From assembly GCA_009779845.1 (NCBI GenBank), contig WRBE01000018.1, positions 1 to 46,775 of the forward strand: a DNA stretch of 46,775 nt, in the 5' to 3' direction. The translations under genes were made by a program, and so were the position numbers. This DNA comes from Oscillospiraceae bacterium (GTDB taxonomy: Bacteria; Bacillota; Clostridia; Oscillospirales; Oscillospiraceae). The notes below the pieces were generated by a model. It was not told the origin of the DNA, did not search any database, and worked only from the letters and a program-made list of their open reading frames with translations. Positions 45,111-46,775 of this stretch are shown one piece after another. Position 1 is the first letter of the stretch. Every line of letters begins with the position of its first letter.

Positions 45111-45139
45111 AGTATATCTGATATACCGTATAAAGTCAA
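45111..45139 (-). promoter_or_regulatory. Promoter of the methyltransferase gene
   Basis: On the minus strand, TTGACT (plus 45134-45139), a 17-base spacer and TATACT (plus 45111-45116). Confidence 0.75.
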
Positions 45140-45156
45140 GCATTTTGCCCCAGCCA

Positions 45157-45185
45157 TTGCCTTCCTTCTGCGCCCATGTTATAAT
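45157..45185 (+). promoter_or_regulatory. Promoter of the cobalamin-controlled operon
   Basis: TTGCCT (45157-45162), a 17-base spacer and TATAAT (45180-45185). Transcription would start just before the riboswitch. Confidence 0.65.
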
Positions 45186-45189
45186 CAAT

Positions 45190-45420
45190 CCTGTATCACC
45201 TAAGTTCGGGATAGGAAACAGGTGAAAATCCTGTGCGGGTTCGCCGCCGTAAGTGTGTTTGTTCTTTCAACAAGGGAAACCGCAGTCCCTTGTACGCCAT
45301 TGGCGCAAGCTGAGAAGGCGAAAGAGCGAAAAAGCACGAGCCGGAAAACAGTCCCTTGCCAAACAACAGCCGCGAGTTCCGGCGTTTGTATGTTGCAAGT
45401 TGTTTGTCACTTAGGCAAAT
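45190..45420 (+). promoter_or_regulatory. Cobalamin riboswitch
   Basis: The aptamer carries the core string GGAAACAGGTGAAAATCC followed by GCGGGTTCGCCGCCGTAA, a close match to the conserved GGTGAAATTCC...GCGG...CCGCC core. The 3' B12-box-like part is GAGCCGGAAAACAG...CCTTGCC (about 45338-45360). Downstream, TTGCC plus CAAACAAC (45356-45367) can pair with GTTGTTTG (45399-45406) and GGCAA (45414-45418), so the 3' end of the aptamer competes with an expression-platform stem close to the AGGAG at 45431. That suggests control of translation. Confidence 0.88.
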
Positions 45421-45443
45421 TAAATATGCGAGGAGTAATGCAA

Positions 45444-45884
45444 ATGAATGCGAAGCTATTGAAGTTCATTTTGTCATTTGCTCTGGTTGTGCTGATTGCG
45501 GTTACAGCACTGACCGGTTGCAACAATGGCAACGACCCGTCATCCACAGAAGGTGGCGGACAAGTAGCACCAGTACAGACCGTCGGGGCGGGGGAGACAG
45601 TATTCCGTTTTGAAGTAACTGACCCAGACGAGACACTGACCGCTTGGGATGTCAGCACCGATGAAGAGACCGTGGGGGCCGCCTTGTTGGCTGTGGGCCT
45701 GATTGCCGGGGACGAGTCAGAATTTGGCCTCATGGTGACAGTGGTCAATGGCATCGTGGCAGACTTCGATGCAAATGGTGCCTTTTGGGCTTTTTTCATC
45801 GACGGTGACTTTGCCATGACCGGGGTAGACGACACCCCCATTGAGCCGGATGTGACGTATGCCTTTGTCTACACAGAGGGCTAA
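45444..45884 (+). CDS. DUF4430 lipoprotein, probable cobalamin-binding
   Basis: A 146-residue lipoprotein with lipobox ALTGC (Cys26). After a Gly/Ser-rich linker, residues about 48-145 form a DUF4430 domain (TAWDVSTDEETVGAALLAVGL, then FWAFFIDGDFAMTGVDDTPIEPDVTYAFVYTEG). DUF4430 is related to the C-terminal cobalamin-binding domain of transcobalamin/intrinsic factor. AGGAG lies eight bases before the ATG at 45444. Location under a cobalamin riboswitch and overlap with an ECF S component support a role in capturing cobalamin or a precursor at the cell surface. Confidence 0.85.
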   Translation: MNAKLLKFILSFALVVLIAVTALTGCNNGNDPSSTEGGGQVAPVQTVGAGETVFRFEVTDPDETLTAWDVSTDEETVGAALLAVGLIAGDESEFGLMVTVVNGIVADFDANGAFWAFFIDGDFAMTGVDDTPIEPDVTYAFVYTEG

Positions 45885-46407
45885 GGCGAGATTCTCCGCC
45901 CGAGACATCACCGTATTTGCAACACTGAGCGCCATGATGCTTTTGTCCCGCATGGGGCTGCAATGGATTCCTAATATACATCCTTTGGCACTGTTTATTG
46001 CGGCGGCAACACTGACCTATCGGGTGCGGGCTTTGATTCCGCTCTATAGCTATATCTTATTAGAAGGGGTATTCTCCGGGTTTTCCCTGTGGTGGGTGGC
46101 GTATCTATATATTTGGCTACCCCTATGGGGGGCTTTCATGTTGCTGGGGCGGGTGGAGTTATCCATAAAAGTAAAAGCCCCGCTTTACATGCTCGTATGC
46201 GGCTTGCATGGGTTGTTCTTCGGTGTGTTATATGCCCCTATGCAGATGCTCCTGTTTGGGTTCAGTGTTCAGACCACGGTAGCATGGGTCATTGCCGGGC
46301 TTCCCTTTGACATCATCCACGCCGCCGGGAACCTTGCCGCAGGGAGCTTGGTGATTCCCTTGGCGTTGTTGTTAAAACGGCTGGAGAGTGGACAGTTTCA
46401 GGGGTGA
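45859..46407 (+). CDS. ECF transporter S component, probable cobalamin uptake
   Basis: A 182-residue membrane protein with about six TM segments. FSARDITVFATLSAMMLLSR resembles the N-terminal helix of ECF S components, and the C-terminal WVIAGLPFDIIHAAGNLAAGSLVIPLALLL is the typical end. It would bind the vitamin in the membrane; the energising EcfA/A'/T module is not in this window. It overlaps the lipoprotein gene by 26 bases, so the two are coupled and both under the cobalamin riboswitch. Specificity is inferred from that control. Confidence 0.82.
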   Translation: MPLSTQRAKARFSARDITVFATLSAMMLLSRMGLQWIPNIHPLALFIAAATLTYRVRALIPLYSYILLEGVFSGFSLWWVAYLYIWLPLWGAFMLLGRVELSIKVKAPLYMLVCGLHGLFFGVLYAPMQMLLFGFSVQTTVAWVIAGLPFDIIHAAGNLAAGSLVIPLALLLKRLESGQFQG

Positions 46408-46422
46408 AATGTTATAGAGTAG

Positions 46423-46461
46423 ACCGCACGTTTTTCCTATGGAAAGCGTGCGGTTTCGCAT
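46423..46461 (+). terminator. Terminator of the cobalamin operon
   Basis: ACCGCACG with CGTGCGGT, extended inward by TTTTTCC/GGAAAG around a TAT loop, then TTTCGC. It follows the ECF gene stop by about 15 bases. Confidence 0.75.
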
Positions 46462-46511
46462 CGGACTTTACACCGCCAAAAAAAGAAATTCAAAAAACCG
46501 AAAAAAAGGTG

Positions 46512-46540
46512 TTGACACCGGGATATCAGTGTGGTAATAT
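46512..46540 (+). promoter_or_regulatory. Tandem promoter P1, probably of an rRNA operon
   Basis: TTGACA (46512-46517), a 17-base spacer and TAATAT (46535-46540). The region 46462-46775 carries no gene. A small frame through it is an artefact, since it reads through the terminator and both promoters. Confidence 0.75.
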
Positions 46541-46601
46541 AACCAAGTCGCCTTTGAAGCGAAACGGCAAAACACAGCGGAAAAAACAACGAAAATTGTT
46601 G

Positions 46602-46630
46602 TTGACACAAGCTGTCGGATATGTTAAGAT
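46602..46630 (+). promoter_or_regulatory. Tandem promoter P2, probably of an rRNA operon
   Basis: TTGACA (46602-46607), a 17-base spacer and TAAGAT (46625-46630), 90 bases after P1. The following leader includes TACCTTGTAAATTAAACAATG, similar to the antitermination-type leader before Firmicute 16S genes. The rRNA gene itself would lie beyond the window. Confidence 0.7.
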
Positions 46631-46775
46631 AAATATCCTGCCGGAAGGCGAGGCTGTACCTTGTAAATTAAACAATGTAAGACGAAAGAAATCATTGGTT
46701 GAGGGCTTTTAGAGAGAGTTCTCAAGGCGATACGGCTTATTAATATAGTTGTATTGCACTAATGATGAACCCTTG

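Noticed and set aside
45222..45443. N-terminal extension of the DUF4430 lipoprotein
   Set aside because: It would translate the cobalamin riboswitch and place the lipobox in the middle of the protein.
46404..46712. 102-codon open frame at the right edge
   Set aside because: It reads through a terminator and both tandem promoters, has no family resemblance and is very Lys-rich from A-tracts.

Overview
The window looks like a chromosomal segment of an anaerobic, fermentative Firmicute of class Clostridia (Oscillospiraceae- or Lachnospiraceae-like). This rests on gene content: an ftsEX/M23/CtpA operon, SLH-anchored surface protein, PucR-type regulator, trimeric NAD-linked [FeFe]-hydrogenase, ECF-type vitamin uptake and Firmicute-style housekeeping neighbourhoods (prfA-coaE-greA-lysS, dprA-topA-trmFO, plsX-rnc). 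Base composition is close to balanced and start sites mostly carry strong AGGAGG-like sites. I see no phage, transposase, CRISPR array, tRNA or rRNA gene inside the window.

Layout. 1-3300: a DUF4830 membrane-anchored protein (minus), an orphan MsmK/UgpC-type sugar ABC ATPase and a PucR-family regulator. 3300-8650: ftsE, ftsX, an M23 peptidase with a coiled coil and two tandem S41 peptidases, a cell-wall remodelling operon. 8644-8910: a strong promoter driving a likely free-standing structured RNA. 8923-14865: a 1980-residue secreted beta-glucosidase-like GH3 protein with permuted domains, a CBM-like module, FIVAR repeats and SLH anchors. 15467-21217: valS and a Ca2+-type P-ATPase facing each other. 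21645-25907: hydC-hydB-hydA, the electron-bifurcating-type hydrogenase. 26050-27746: a peptidoglycan-binding protein, YjbQ and a YgjP-like metallopeptidase. 27825-31876: prfA, coaE, greA (with a long structured leader) and lysS. 31900-34060: small membrane/hypothetical genes amid dispersed structured repeats. 34119-41436: a SpoU methyltransferase, dprA, topA, trmFO, plsX and rnc. 41437-44400: a candidate leader-regulated solute-binding lipoprotein gene broken by an in-frame TAG, then a secreted peptidoglycan-binding protein. 44461-46407: a methyltransferase, then a cobalamin riboswitch controlling a DUF4430 lipoprotein and an ECF S component. 46408-46775: a terminator followed by two consensus tandem promoters, probably for an rRNA operon just outside the window.

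The most unusual signals are at RNA level. A 73-nt promoter-plus-hairpin block and a following 25-nt hairpin block are identical at 8644 and 29595, once heading a terminated small RNA and once heading the greA leader, where a 16-bp long-range stem is inserted between the two blocks. A second candidate attenuator/riboswitch precedes the solute-binding protein gene at 41680. Two intergenic repeats (about 18315 and 33463) keep the same hairpins with changed sequences, which suggests selection on RNA structure.
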